Assembly: GCA_003104975.1 (NCBI GenBank)
Contig: PQAM01000004.1
Coordinates: forward strand, 62,001 to 126,000
DNA: 64,000 nucleotides
Direction of reading: 5' to 3'
Source of the DNA: Candidatus Methylomirabilota bacterium
GTDB taxonomy: Bacteria; Methylomirabilota; Methylomirabilia; Methylomirabilales; Methylomirabilaceae
In this document: in pieces, positions 8,126 to 16,849 of the stretch
How the letters are laid out: the number at the start of each line of letters is the position of its first letter
Numbering within the stretch: position 1 is the first letter of the stretch
The notes under the pieces: model-generated
What the model was told of the DNA's origin: nothing
Databases searched by the model: none
Seen by the model: only the letters and a program-made list of their open reading frames with translations
Position numbers and translations under genes: made by a program

Positions 8126-8632
8126 TCAGCTCTCAGCCCGGTGCGGAAGCGCCGTCTCTATGATACGACGCACGATACGGCTTGTCGAACAGCCCTCTAC
8201 CAACGGGATCGTCACGATCTGCCCGCCGCCTCGCTCCACTGTCTCTCGGCCGACAACCTTATCCATGGTCCAGTCGGCGCCCTTGACCAGGACATCGGGC
8301 TGTAGTGCGGCGATGATACGGCCGGGGTCGGCCTCTTCAAAGATCACCACGTAGTCGACCGAGAACAGGGCCGAGAGCAGTTCAGCCCGCTCATCCTGCA
8401 AGAGCACCGGCCTGGACGGGCCCTTGAGCAGACGAACCGACGCGTCACTGTTCAGCCCAACGATCAACAGGTCGCCCAGCGCCCTCGCCTGCTGCAACAG
8501 ACGGGTGTGTCCCCGGTGGAGCAGATCAAAACAGCCGTTGGTGAAGACCACCCGCTCCCCCAGTGCTCGCCGTCGTGTGACAATGGCCGCCAGTTCAGGC
8601 AGACTCCTGAGCTTTCCAGCGTCGACCGTCAT
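8126..8632 (-). CDS. rfaE2: RfaE2-like D-beta-D-heptose 1-phosphate adenylyltransferase
   Basis: Nucleotidyltransferase of the cytidylyltransferase fold, 168 residues, expected to make ADP-D-glycero-beta-D-manno-heptose for lipopolysaccharide cores. The signature VVFTNGCFDLLHRGHTRLL contains the HxGH-type site, followed by LIVGLNSDASVRLLKGP, RPVLLQDERAELL, VDYVVIFEEADP, LVKGADW and the C-terminal GCSTSRIV. No kinase (RfaE1) domain is attached. A longer frame exists upstream, but the ATG at 8632 overlaps the stop of the preceding gene (ATGA), which supports the short form and translational coupling. It is 4 bp upstream of mfd on the same strand. Confidence 0.88.
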   Translation of the reverse strand: MTVDAGKLRSLPELAAIVTRRRALGERVVFTNGCFDLLHRGHTRLLQQARALGDLLIVGLNSDASVRLLKGPSRPVLLQDERAELLSALFSVDYVVIFEEADPGRIIAALQPDVLVKGADWTMDKVVGRETVERGGGQIVTIPLVEGCSTSRIVRRIIETALPHRAES

Positions 8633-8895
8633 TTCGATTGTTCGACGCCCCCAGGCAGGAGGGAGAGCGATCCGCGCATGGTCGCCTGCTCGATCAGCCG
8701 CCTCCCTTTGACGGCGTACGGAGTCGAGGTCATCAGCCAGATTTCCGCAAGCGGACCGAAGGTAATCCCATGAAAGCCGCCGACCCGCATAGATCGGAGC
8801 CGGCACGGAACGCCATGGCACTCCAGATGCAGGCGGAGAAGCTCCGCCTGCATCTCGTCATACGTCGCATAGATCATCTGTTCGTGCATCGGCAA
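8629..8895 (-). CDS. Small DUF2007-like protein coupled to rfaE2
   Basis: An 88-residue protein; MIYATYDEMQAELLRLHLECHG followed by a glycine-rich centre (GGFHGITFGP) and a C-terminal AVKGRRLIEQA helix resembles DUF2007 'putative signal-transducing' proteins (one ferredoxin-like alpha/beta unit). Its stop overlaps the rfaE2 start (ATGA). Function is unknown; assignment to DUF2007 is by overall pattern only. The first methionine and Met7 are alternative starts. Confidence 0.6.
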   Translation of the reverse strand: MPMHEQMIYATYDEMQAELLRLHLECHGVPCRLRSMRVGGFHGITFGPLAEIWLMTSTPYAVKGRRLIEQATMRGSLSLLPGGVEQSK

Positions 8896-8964
8896 CCTAT
8901 CGCAGACTGGTGGTGACCCGATCGAATGACGGCAGGCGGAGCGGTTGTCTGGAAGAGGGATAGA

Positions 8965-9717
8965 TTACTGCAGGACGAAATGGGCCCTCCGATTCTGTTG
9001 CCAGGCCGACTCGTCGTGGCCTTCCACAAAGGGCCGCTCCTTCCCATAACTGACGATCTTGATCCGTTTGACGTCGATCCCGGCGGCGACCAGATGGTTC
9101 TTGACCGACGTCGCTCGTCGCTGCCCAAGCGCCTGGTTGTACTCTACGGTTCCGCGTTCGTCACAGTGGCCCTCGATAATAATCGAGGCCAACGGATTGG
9201 CCTTTAACCATCGAACGTTCTCAGTGAGGCTCTTTTTCATGTCCGCCCGAATCGACGATTTGTCGTAGTCGAAAAAGATATCCTGCAAAGGCGATGCCTT
9301 TTCTTCCGCCGCTTGAACGGTTTCCGGCTGCGGCGTCACCGGAGGCGAGATCGCCTCCGCTGCTCCTTCCGCCTGGGCGATCTTGGGCTGCGGCGTCACC
9401 GGCGGGGCAGCCATTCGATCCCCCAGCGCCGTCAAGGCGGCCTGGCACCTGCCGTGTATGCGGGCGTCAGGATCCGCAAATGGACGAAATTCCGTCGCCT
9501 CGTGAGTCATCCAATCCAGACACGCCTCGGCCGCCGCGTATTCCCGAGGCGCGCGCGTCTCGGCGCCCGCCGCCTTTGCCTCGGCAAGCGCCCTCTTCAT
9601 ACTGTCGATCTCCGGTTGGTACGACTGTGTGGTCGCACACCCCGCCATGATCACAGCCACGGACACCGTCAGCAGCGTCAACCGGATTGCCCGGCCCCCC
9701 TTTCGACTCCCGTTCAT
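8965..9717 (-). CDS. pal: Peptidoglycan-associated lipoprotein (Pal), OmpA-like
   Basis: Outer-membrane lipoprotein of 250 residues with lipobox VIMAGC (lipidated Cys27). Residues 30-100 form an Ala/Glu-rich helical region similar to DUF4398 (EYAAAEACLDWM). A duplicated PPVTPQP linker follows (about 110-140), then the OmpA/Pal peptidoglycan-binding domain (about 145-250): IFFDYDKSSIR, IIIEGHCDERGTVEYNQALGQRR and IVSYGKERP. It tethers the outer membrane to peptidoglycan and normally partners TolB. No tol genes are in the window. A DUF4398 lipoprotein gene lies just upstream on the same strand. Confidence 0.9.
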   Translation of the reverse strand: MNGSRKGGRAIRLTLLTVSVAVIMAGCATTQSYQPEIDSMKRALAEAKAAGAETRAPREYAAAEACLDWMTHEATEFRPFADPDARIHGRCQAALTALGDRMAAPPVTPQPKIAQAEGAAEAISPPVTPQPETVQAAEEKASPLQDIFFDYDKSSIRADMKKSLTENVRWLKANPLASIIIEGHCDERGTVEYNQALGQRRATSVKNHLVAAGIDVKRIKIVSYGKERPFVEGHDESAWQQNRRAHFVLQ

Positions 9718-9771
9718 GGTCGAGCCCCCTCCCCTTGAGGCAGTGTCAGTGTATCGCTGCCGGCCCTCAGC

Positions 9772-10128
9772 CTATTTTCCGCGCTGCGCCATCGCCTTCG
9801 CTTCCTGGGCAGCCGCCAGCGCGATCCCGGCCGCCGTCTCGGCCGCCGCAAAGTCGCGATCCGATAACTCATCCTCAGCCAGGAAGATGTACTCCCTCGC
9901 TTTCGCCATGGGGTACTGGGCCGCAGCTTGGTGCGTCGCGCCGACCGCCTCAGCCTCAGCGATAGCCGCCCTGGCCGCCTTCACCGCAGCGGGCGCCGTC
10001 CGCTCACCGACAACCCAATCGTAAGATTCCGGTCTGAGATGTATACCCGAGCAGCCCCACAGCACCACTGCCCCACCGATCACGGTCAGCGCAAGGGATC
10101 GCCGAGCAGTCCTGCCGCCGATTCTCAT
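9772..10128 (-). CDS. DUF4398-type lipoprotein
   Basis: A 118-residue predicted lipoprotein: basic N-terminus, hydrophobic segment and lipobox VVLWGC (Cys about 24), then an Ala/Glu-rich helical DUF4398-like domain (AVKAARAAIAEAEAVGA, AKAREYIFLAEDELSDRDF). The ATG at 10128 is chosen because AGGAGGG lies 7 bp before it; a longer frame to 10212 lacks a ribosome-binding site. The same helical domain appears in the N-terminal part of the neighbouring Pal, so the two probably act together in the envelope. The exact role of DUF4398 is unknown. Confidence 0.75.
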   Translation of the reverse strand: MRIGGRTARRSLALTVIGGAVVLWGCSGIHLRPESYDWVVGERTAPAAVKAARAAIAEAEAVGATHQAAAQYPMAKAREYIFLAEDELSDRDFAAAETAAGIALAAAQEAKAMAQRGK

Positions 10129-10274
10129 TCCGTCCCTCCTTTGACATCCGCTGATAGCTGATGACTGTCTCGCAGAGACCACAACGCCTGATTGCTGATT
10201 GGTCGGACTCACTCAATTTATCACATGTTGTCGGTCTTCGTCAAAAGCGCCTTTGGTCTCTTGAATCGGTCGGG

Positions 10275-11720
10275 CTAATGCGGAATGTGCTGCTCAAGAT
10301 GCTGCCGGGCAAGGAGGTGGCGGGCCGGCGGCAGATGCGTCAGAAGCGCCGCCAGGGCCAGGACGGCGATCACCAGGATCCACTCCAACCGCATGAACTG
10401 GCGCAGGCGCCGTCGGCCCGCGGCGGCTCGGTCGCGTCCCGTTCCGACAAGCCAGGCCCCACCAAGACGATCTATCATGTTCGCCAGTGGATGGCTCCCC
10501 ACGCCGCCAGGGTCTCGCATAAGCGGTAGGAAATAATACCTGTTTACGGCCGCCAGGACCAATATGAGCCCCATCAAGCAGATCTTCGCAACGAGCGTCA
10601 ATCCATAAGGGGTAGTGACGAGCGGCGGCAGCGACGCCACCTGCAGCCAAGCGTTGAAGAGCCCCGCCACGAACAGTGTAAACACGCAGTAGGCGGCCAT
10701 CCTCGAGAAAGGACGGCCTACTGCCGCGAGGCCGTGCGCCACCTCCTCCGCCCCGGAAGGCGCGACGAAACGCTGGAACAGAAATCCCAACGTAAAGAGT
10801 CCGCCGGTCCAGATGGAGACCGCAACCAGGTGGATCCAGTCGATAAGGACCGGCATCGACAGGTCTCCCCAGTGTGCGGCATGCCCGAACAGGGTCGTCG
10901 TCAGGGCGATGAACGCGGCTGCGACAAGGGAGAACATGATGGCTCGCTCGCTCTGCGGCGCAGTCGTCCGCCTGAGTCCCCACACGAGGGTCAGGAGCCC
11001 AATAAGGCCCATCCGGACCAGCCATACCGCACCGAAATGGGTCTGCCTGAGCACCACCGGGAGGCTAGCATGAATCTCGGCCAACCCTCTCTCGCTCATC
11101 ATCTGCGTCCTTAAAACGAGTTCGCCGACACTCGCCAACGCCACCAGCATAATAGCACTCAGCCCCAGGCGCCGGAACGGTTGCTCAACCGTCTCGAATT
11201 CCTGACGCGGGAGCGTAACCGACCGAATGATGAGCAGATGAAAGGCCAGCACGCCGATCAGCATCGAGAGCCCAATGAAGTTTATCCAGCGGACAAAGAG
11301 TTGCGGAAGCGTGGCGGGCGTGCTGGTGGCTCGTGGTCGCTCGTAAGAGCCAGGCCCGATGCTGAACGAAAGATCGCCTTTGGTGCGGTGGCCGTCGTGA
11401 TCGACAACGCTCCACACGATCCCGTATCGCCCAGCGGGCAGGGACGGAAGAGATGCCTCCAAGACGGTGTGGTCGGCAGGATTCACGCCCCCGTCCCCGT
11501 TATCGACCTGCCGGTTGTTTATATCGACCACTTTGATGTGACTGAAGGCGGGTTCCAGCCTTCCGTCGAACCACAACCTCACACGCGGGGGCGACGCCTG
11601 AAGCGCCCACCCTACCCGCGGCTCCGAGTGATCGGGGAAGGCATGGCCCCACGCCGTGGCGGCCGTAAGAAGCAGCGGGGCGGCTGTCAGCAGGACCGGC
11701 CATAGCGCTGATCTGTTCAT
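10275..11720 (-). CDS. copCD: CopC-CopD fusion copper protein
   Basis: A 481-residue membrane protein. After the signal peptide comes a CopC domain (about 25-125: HAFPDHSEPRVGWAL, DHDGHRTKGDLSFSIG, with N-terminal His and internal His-rich sites typical of Cu(II) binding). A CopD-type membrane domain of about eight helices follows (SVTLPRQEF, GDLSMPVLIDWIHLVAVSIWTGGL, FSRMAAYCVFTL). YcnJ-type fusions are linked to copper uptake or handling. Its ATG overlaps the stop of the CusA-like gene (ATGA at 11717-11720), so it is the last gene of the metal operon. Whether it imports copper or aids resistance cannot be read from sequence. Confidence 0.88.
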   Translation of the reverse strand: MNRSALWPVLLTAAPLLLTAATAWGHAFPDHSEPRVGWALQASPPRVRLWFDGRLEPAFSHIKVVDINNRQVDNGDGGVNPADHTVLEASLPSLPAGRYGIVWSVVDHDGHRTKGDLSFSIGPGSYERPRATSTPATLPQLFVRWINFIGLSMLIGVLAFHLLIIRSVTLPRQEFETVEQPFRRLGLSAIMLVALASVGELVLRTQMMSERGLAEIHASLPVVLRQTHFGAVWLVRMGLIGLLTLVWGLRRTTAPQSERAIMFSLVAAAFIALTTTLFGHAAHWGDLSMPVLIDWIHLVAVSIWTGGLFTLGFLFQRFVAPSGAEEVAHGLAAVGRPFSRMAAYCVFTLFVAGLFNAWLQVASLPPLVTTPYGLTLVAKICLMGLILVLAAVNRYYFLPLMRDPGGVGSHPLANMIDRLGGAWLVGTGRDRAAAGRRRLRQFMRLEWILVIAVLALAALLTHLPPARHLLARQHLEQHIPH

Positions 11721-14700
11721 CGCTTATCCGATTCGACGGCCGCCGGTCGGAACAGGTCGCCGCGCTCCAGGGCCAACTGTTGTCGGAAGGTCTCCTCCCG
11801 CTCCCAGCCGAACCGCATGAACAGGGTCGGCACGACGATCATGTTCAAGAGGGTGGAGGTGAAGAGACCTCCCAGAATGACCTGAGCCAACGGCCGCTCC
11901 AGCTCTTTTCCGGTCGCCTCACCGAACAGCAGAGGGAGCAGGCCCAACGCGGTCGAGGCAGCCGTCATCAGGATCGGCGCCAGCCGATCCTTCGACCCCT
12001 GGATAATCGCTTCCTCCTTCGCAACACCCTCAGATCGAAGGTGCCGATAGTGGCTGACCAGGATGATCCCATTGCGGGCGGTAATCCCAAAAACACTGAT
12101 GAACCCTATCAACGACGGAACGCTTGTGACCATCCCCGTAAGCAAGATGGCCGCCACACCGCCGATCAGGGCCAAGGGGAGATTGACCATGACGAGGAGA
12201 GCAGCGCGGGACGAGCCGAACGCTTTGTGCAGCATGAGAAAAATCCCGGTCACCGCAAGCCCGCCATACACCATCAGGACCCTCGCCGCCTCCCGTTCAC
12301 TTTCAAACTGCCCGCCGTACTCGATGAAGTAGCCGGCAGGAAGCTGAACCTCTCCGGCGAGCCTACGCTGGGCCTCATGAATCACGCTGATCAGATCCCG
12401 GTCCGCAACATTCGCCTGAACCACAATCCGCCGCTGCAACCGCTCCCGATTGATCATGAAGGGGCTGTTCACGATCTCGAGGTCGGCCACCAGTCGGAGC
12501 GGAACCTTTCGTCCCTCCGGCGCATCGATCAAAAGGTTGCGCATAGAGGCGCGGTCCTTGCGGGAGGTCTCGTCAAACCAGACGAAGAGATCAAAACCCC
12601 GCTGCCCTTCCACAACTCGGGACACCGATCTCCCACCGAAGGCCACTTCGGTCATCTCCAGAATAGCGCCGACGTCCAGACCGAGACGGGAGGCCTCGTC
12701 CCGATCGACTGTAATCCGTACCCCCGGAACATTGATGAGGGGTTCGAGGAGCAGGTCCGTGACCCCATCGATCTCCCGCATGATCTGCTCGACCTGCCGC
12801 CCCTTTTCTCGCAGGACAACCAGGTCGGGGCCATAGATCTTGATGGCGATCTGGGCCCGGATACCCGAGAGGACCTCGTCCAACCGGTGAGCGATGAACT
12901 GGCCCAGTACGGTGGCCACACCGGGAATCTTTTCGAGATGCTCGCGGATGGCATGGAGCAGCAGCTCCGGATCGCGCGTGCTGTATCGAATCGCCATATC
13001 GAATTCACTCACGTTCGGCGGCAGCGCCTCCTCGTCCAGTTCCGCCCGGCCGGCCCGCTGAGAAACGGAGACAACCTCGGGGTGCTGTTTCAGCATGCGG
13101 ACGATGCGCTCCCCCACGCGCATCGACTCCGCAAGGGAAATCCCCGGCAACATCGTCACCTGCAGGATGAAATTCCCTTCACGAAACTCGGGGAGAAAGG
13201 AGCGGCCGAGGAACGGGATAACGGCCAGGCTGGCCGAGATCAGAAGCATACAGACAGTTATCACCTTCCAGGGTCGGTGGAGCGCCGGGCGCAGGAGCGC
13301 TTCATAGACTCGCTTCATGGCCCGGACGGTCAGACTCTCCTGTTCCGGTTGGGCCTCCCCGCGACGGATCAGAAGCATGGCGGCCAAAGCCGGAACCAAC
13401 GTAACTGCCACTACGAGCGAGGCGAGGATCGCAGAGACGTAGGCAAGCCCAAGCGGGGTGAAGATTCGCCCTTCTACCCCGCCCAAAAGAAAGATCGGCA
13501 TAAAAACGATCAGGACGATCCAGGTGGCATGGACTACGGCGTGCCGGATCTCTACCGACGCCTCATAGATCACCCTCAAGGGGGGATCGGGATAGACCTT
13601 CTCCTGGTTAAGCCTGAGCCGGCGGACGATATTCTCGACGTCCACAATCGCATCGTCCACGACCTCACCGATGGCAATAGCCAGTCCTCCCAGGGTCATG
13701 GCATTGATGCCGATTCCGAACGCCTTGAGCACCAGTACACCGGAGATCAACGAGGTCGGAAGCGCCGTCAAGGTGATCAGCGATGCCCGGACATTAAAGA
13801 GGAACAAGATGACGACGATACTGACGACCACCACCCCCTCCAGGATCGCCTGGCGCAGGTTGGCAATCGAGGACTCGATGAAGCTCGCCTGACGGAAGAC
13901 CTGCGTATTCAGTTCGACCCCCGGCGGCAGTGTCTTGCGAATCTCCTCCAGCGCCTGCTCCACCTGGTACGTAACCGTCAAGGTATCGGCCCCGAAGAGC
14001 TTCGAGACCGTACCGATCACGGCAGGCTTACCCTCCCATGTGGCGTCTCCGCGCTTGAACTCCGGACCGAAGCGGACCGTCGCCACCTGATCCAATCGGA
14101 TCGGCGTCCCGCCCCGCTCTGCCACCTTAGTCTGTCGAAGCTCGTCAAGCGACGAGATGCGACCGGCGCCGGTGATGACGAACTCCTGGCCCGGCGTTAC
14201 CAGAAAGCCTCCAGGGACACTGACGTTCGCCTGTCTGACGGCATCAAGGATCTCCTTGGTGGTCAGACCGTATTGAAACAGCTTGTCTGAAGACAGCAGC
14301 ACCTGATACTGCTTGACCTCCCCGCCGATGGAGACCACTGACGCTACCCCAGGAATCGCCAGCAGGCGATTACGGATCACCCAGTCCGAGATCGTTCGAA
14401 GGTCCATCAGGGAGACGCTATCGCTCGTGAGCGCATATTTGACCAGCCAGCCCACCGCAGATGTGATCGGGAGCATCATGGGGCTCTTGGTTCCCGGTGG
14501 GAGACGATCCTTGACCGCCTGGAGCCGTTCATTGACGAGTTGTCGCGCCGAGTAGATGTTCGTTCCCCACTCAAAGACGACAATGACACTCGACAAGCCG
14601 GCGGTCGATTTCGATCGGATCACCTCCACCCCCGGAGTTCCATTAATAGCGGACTCGATCGGAAAGGTAATGAGCAACTCCACATCCTGGGGTGGCAGGC

Positions 14701-14869
14701 TGGGGGCCTCGGTCTGAATGACGACCTGTGGTGGAGCGAACTCGGGGAAGACGTCGAGCGTGATCCGGCGTAGCGTGAACAGGCCGACAATCAGCACCAC
14801 CACGAAGGCGACCACTACGAGGATACGATTGGTCAATGACCGTTCAATAATCCAGGCAAACATCATCAC
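11717..14869 (-). CDS. cusA: CusA/CzcA-family heavy-metal RND efflux transporter
   Basis: A 1050-residue inner-membrane proton/metal antiporter with the duplicated RND layout (large periplasmic loops after TM1 and TM7). The TM4 segment GGLAIAIGEVVDDAIVDVENIVRRL carries the Asp/Asp/Glu pattern of the HME-RND (heavy metal) subfamily. Other matches are PPQVVIQTEAPSLPPQDVE, GFISVFGITARNGIILVSH and AASTALGLLPLLFGEATGKELERPLAQ. Several ATG codons occur at the start; the exact one is uncertain. It lies between the adaptor gene and copCD, overlapping the latter by 4 bp. No outer-membrane factor gene is in this operon, so a TolC/CusC partner must come from elsewhere. Metal specificity (Cu, Ag, Zn, Co) is not certain. 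Confidence 0.92.
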   Translation of the reverse strand: MMMFAWIIERSLTNRILVVVAFVVVLIVGLFTLRRITLDVFPEFAPPQVVIQTEAPSLPPQDVELLITFPIESAINGTPGVEVIRSKSTAGLSSVIVVFEWGTNIYSARQLVNERLQAVKDRLPPGTKSPMMLPITSAVGWLVKYALTSDSVSLMDLRTISDWVIRNRLLAIPGVASVVSIGGEVKQYQVLLSSDKLFQYGLTTKEILDAVRQANVSVPGGFLVTPGQEFVITGAGRISSLDELRQTKVAERGGTPIRLDQVATVRFGPEFKRGDATWEGKPAVIGTVSKLFGADTLTVTYQVEQALEEIRKTLPPGVELNTQVFRQASFIESSIANLRQAILEGVVVVSIVVILFLFNVRASLITLTALPTSLISGVLVLKAFGIGINAMTLGGLAIAIGEVVDDAIVDVENIVRRLRLNQEKVYPDPPLRVIYEASVEIRHAVVHATWIVLIVFMPIFLLGGVEGRIFTPLGLAYVSAILASLVVAVTLVPALAAMLLIRRGEAQPEQESLTVRAMKRVYEALLRPALHRPWKVITVCMLLISASLAVIPFLGRSFLPEFREGNFILQVTMLPGISLAESMRVGERIVRMLKQHPEVVSVSQRAGRAELDEEALPPNVSEFDMAIRYSTRDPELLLHAIREHLEKIPGVATVLGQFIAHRLDEVLSGIRAQIAIKIYGPDLVVLREKGRQVEQIMREIDGVTDLLLEPLINVPGVRITVDRDEASRLGLDVGAILEMTEVAFGGRSVSRVVEGQRGFDLFVWFDETSRKDRASMRNLLIDAPEGRKVPLRLVADLEIVNSPFMINRERLQRRIVVQANVADRDLISVIHEAQRRLAGEVQLPAGYFIEYGGQFESEREAARVLMVYGGLAVTGIFLMLHKAFGSSRAALLVMVNLPLALIGGVAAILLTGMVTSVPSLIGFISVFGITARNGIILVSHYRHLRSEGVAKEEAIIQGSKDRLAPILMTAASTALGLLPLLFGEATGKELERPLAQVILGGLFTSTLLNMIVVPTLFMRFGWEREETFRQQLALERGDLFRPAAVESDKR

Positions 14870-14879
14870 TCCAAGCAGG

Positions 14880-14968
14880 GGTTAGGGGTTGGGGGATAGG
14901 GGGTAGGATTCAAAGGAAAACCCCAGACCTTGTTCCCCAACACCCAACCCCCAACACCTATCCCCTAT
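14880..14968. repeat. Inverted minisatellite element between cusA and cusB
   Basis: Left arm of GGGGTTA/GGGGTTG/GGGGATA/GGGGGTA units, a spacer of about 27 bp, then a right arm of CCCCAACA/CCCAACCC/CCTATCCCCTA units. It fills nearly all of the space between two co-directional genes, so the operon mRNA would carry the hairpin. Confidence 0.9.
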
Positions 14969-14969
14969 T

Positions 14970-16280
14970 TCAATGTGTGTGTCCGCCCAACGTCGGTCCG
15001 CTGCCTTGGGTGGCGAGCCATTTCGCATAGAGTTGACGGCTGCCGTCCGTGACAACCCGATCGCCGGCGACGAGACCTCGCTTGACCTCAGCGAAGCGGT
15101 CATTCCGGCTGCCCAGTTCGAGGTCTGCGCGGAGATAGACGCCGCCCCGTTCGACAAAGGCAAACTCTGATCCTTCGGCGCTGATAAGGGTCTCAACTGG
15201 AATCGTGAGACTCTCGCGCTGCCCTCCCACGATCACGTAGACTTGCGCAAAAAGATCCTGTTTCAGCAACCCCCGCCGATTGACGACCTCTGCCCATACC
15301 GGAATAGTCCGCTTCGTCGGATTGACCGTCGGACTAATAAAGCTGATTTTCCCCTCAAAGACCTCATCGGGGTACGCGGCGATCGTTACTCGGACCTTCT
15401 GTCCGAGCTGCAACATAGGTAACATGTCTTCAAAGGCCTCCCCTTCGACCAGCATGATGGAGGCATCAATAATTCTCATCAATGCGATGTTAGGCTCAAT
15501 CGCCTGGCCGATCACGACACTACGCTCGACGATCGTCCCGCTGATGGGGGCGGGCAGATGCAGCGTCGCCATCATCTGCTCCCCACGAATCCGCGCGATG
15601 GCCTGCTGAGGGAGACCGAGAAAGTTCAGTTGGCGCGTCAGGCTCTCGATCTCGTTCAGGATCTCCCGGTGCTGGTGTTCGATCTTCAGCAACTCCTTTC
15701 TGGCCACGATCTCCCGTTCCACGAGCGCTCGCGTTCGCTCCAGATCCATCTTCGTTAGCGCCAGCCGATTCTCTGCCTGAATCAGGCTCAACTCCAACCG
15801 TTCCAGCTCGACGCTTTTCACATCCAGCAGATCATCGCCCCGCCTGACCCAGGCGCCGAGCGGCGCATGGACACTGAGCACGATACCCGGCACGCGGCTG
15901 GTCACCTGCGCCACTCTGTCGGGATGCGGCCTGACAATCCCATTCAGCTTGCGAACATCCTCAATCGGCCGGAGCTGTGCCACCTCCGTCCTGAGACCGA
16001 TGTTCTCACGTTCTTCCGTGGTGAGTCGAACGCCGACCGACGCCTCGCCGGCGCCAACCGTCTCCCTGTGTTCTCCGTCAGGTGGCGCCTGGCCATGCGG
16101 ATGTTCGTCCCGGCCATCGCGCTGTTCTGCCTTACCCGTCTCGTGCGGCGCAGGTGCGGTCTCTTGCTTGCCGCATCCGCCCGCCACAACGACGAATGCC
16201 AGCAACGCGATACCAACACGTCGCCCTACTTGCATCATAGATTGCCCATCAACAACGTTATGCATACTCGACGATATCAC
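14970..16280 (-). CDS. cusB: CusB-like RND periplasmic adaptor lipoprotein
   Basis: HlyD/membrane-fusion family, up to 436 residues. The likely start is the internal Met16 (MQVGRRVG), giving a lipobox VAGGC. A His/Asp/Glu-rich segment (about 45-75: HETGKAEQRDGRDEHPHGQ) is followed by a barrel/lipoyl half (VTSRVPGIVLSVHAPLGAWVRRGD), a coiled coil (about 165-230), the second lipoyl half (LPAPISGTIVERSVV), a beta-barrel and a membrane-proximal domain, ending GGHTH. The His-rich tails fit metal binding. It is the first transporter gene of the operon and links the RND pump to an outer-membrane channel. Confidence 0.88.
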   Translation of the reverse strand: MISSSMHNVVDGQSMMQVGRRVGIALLAFVVVAGGCGKQETAPAPHETGKAEQRDGRDEHPHGQAPPDGEHRETVGAGEASVGVRLTTEERENIGLRTEVAQLRPIEDVRKLNGIVRPHPDRVAQVTSRVPGIVLSVHAPLGAWVRRGDDLLDVKSVELERLELSLIQAENRLALTKMDLERTRALVEREIVARKELLKIEHQHREILNEIESLTRQLNFLGLPQQAIARIRGEQMMATLHLPAPISGTIVERSVVIGQAIEPNIALMRIIDASIMLVEGEAFEDMLPMLQLGQKVRVTIAAYPDEVFEGKISFISPTVNPTKRTIPVWAEVVNRRGLLKQDLFAQVYVIVGGQRESLTIPVETLISAEGSEFAFVERGGVYLRADLELGSRNDRFAEVKRGLVAGDRVVTDGSRQLYAKWLATQGSGPTLGGHTH

Positions 16281-16291
16281 TATCGATCACT

Positions 16292-16412
16292 TTGTCATTC
16301 CGGAGCCTGCCCCGGATCGGATCCGGGGCAGGCTCCGGAATCCAGAACGCCCTGGATTCCCGCTCCCCGCTTAGAGCCTGCGGGGACAAGCTTCGCGGGA
16401 ATGACGGCTTCG
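16292..16412. repeat. ATTCCGG...GGAATGAC palindromic repeat with 22-bp perfect inverted repeat
   Basis: Positions 16297-16318 and 16320-16341 are exact inverted copies (22 bp) separated by a single base. The downstream part ends in CTTCGCGGGAATGAC. A related but diverged copy is at 16998-17062. Such elements are dispersed repeats in many bacteria. Confidence 0.85.
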
Positions 16413-16462
16413 GACATGATGTCAAGAAGCGTTGGGGATACTACACGAGACGTGTAGAGCAA

Positions 16463-16849
16463 TTAGATCTGATAGACCGCGTACAGGCTGTGCAACCTGA
16501 CGGAAGAGGCGAGTGAGACGGATGAGAGGCCGGACGGTAAGGCGCCGCTCAGTTCATAGTGCCGGACGACCCAGAACTGTTCGCGAGGGGTTGTGGATGG
16601 GGGGAAACTCTGGAGACTGAGACCGGCCTTCGTATCGGCGCCCACCTCTTGGCCGGTGACGACCGCATGGAGTACGTGAGCATCGCACAGGGCCGGAGGG
16701 GATGAACCATGATCGAATTCAGACGAGGCGACATAACGATACGCGACGGTGCCGGCCTGGTGGAACAAACAAAACGGATAGACCCACAACAGGCAGATAG
16801 CCGCGATGAGGGCTACGGTCGGAGCTGTCGACCCGAATCCCCGTCCCAT
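16463..16849 (-). CDS. Small secreted or membrane protein upstream of the metal operon
   Basis: A 128-residue hypothetical. An N-terminal hydrophobic segment (about 10-30, LIAAICLLWVYPFCLFH) looks like a signal peptide or anchor. The remainder has scattered His and Cys (FDHGSSPPALCDAHVLHAVV) and no family I recognise. AAAGGGA precedes the ATG at 16849. It is co-directional with and about 180 bp upstream of cusB. Small periplasmic proteins are common in such operons, so a metal-related role is possible but inferred from position only. Coding status is moderately supported. Confidence 0.5.
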   Translation of the reverse strand: MGRGFGSTAPTVALIAAICLLWVYPFCLFHQAGTVAYRYVASSEFDHGSSPPALCDAHVLHAVVTGQEVGADTKAGLSLQSFPPSTTPREQFWVVRHYELSGALPSGLSSVSLASSVRLHSLYAVYQI

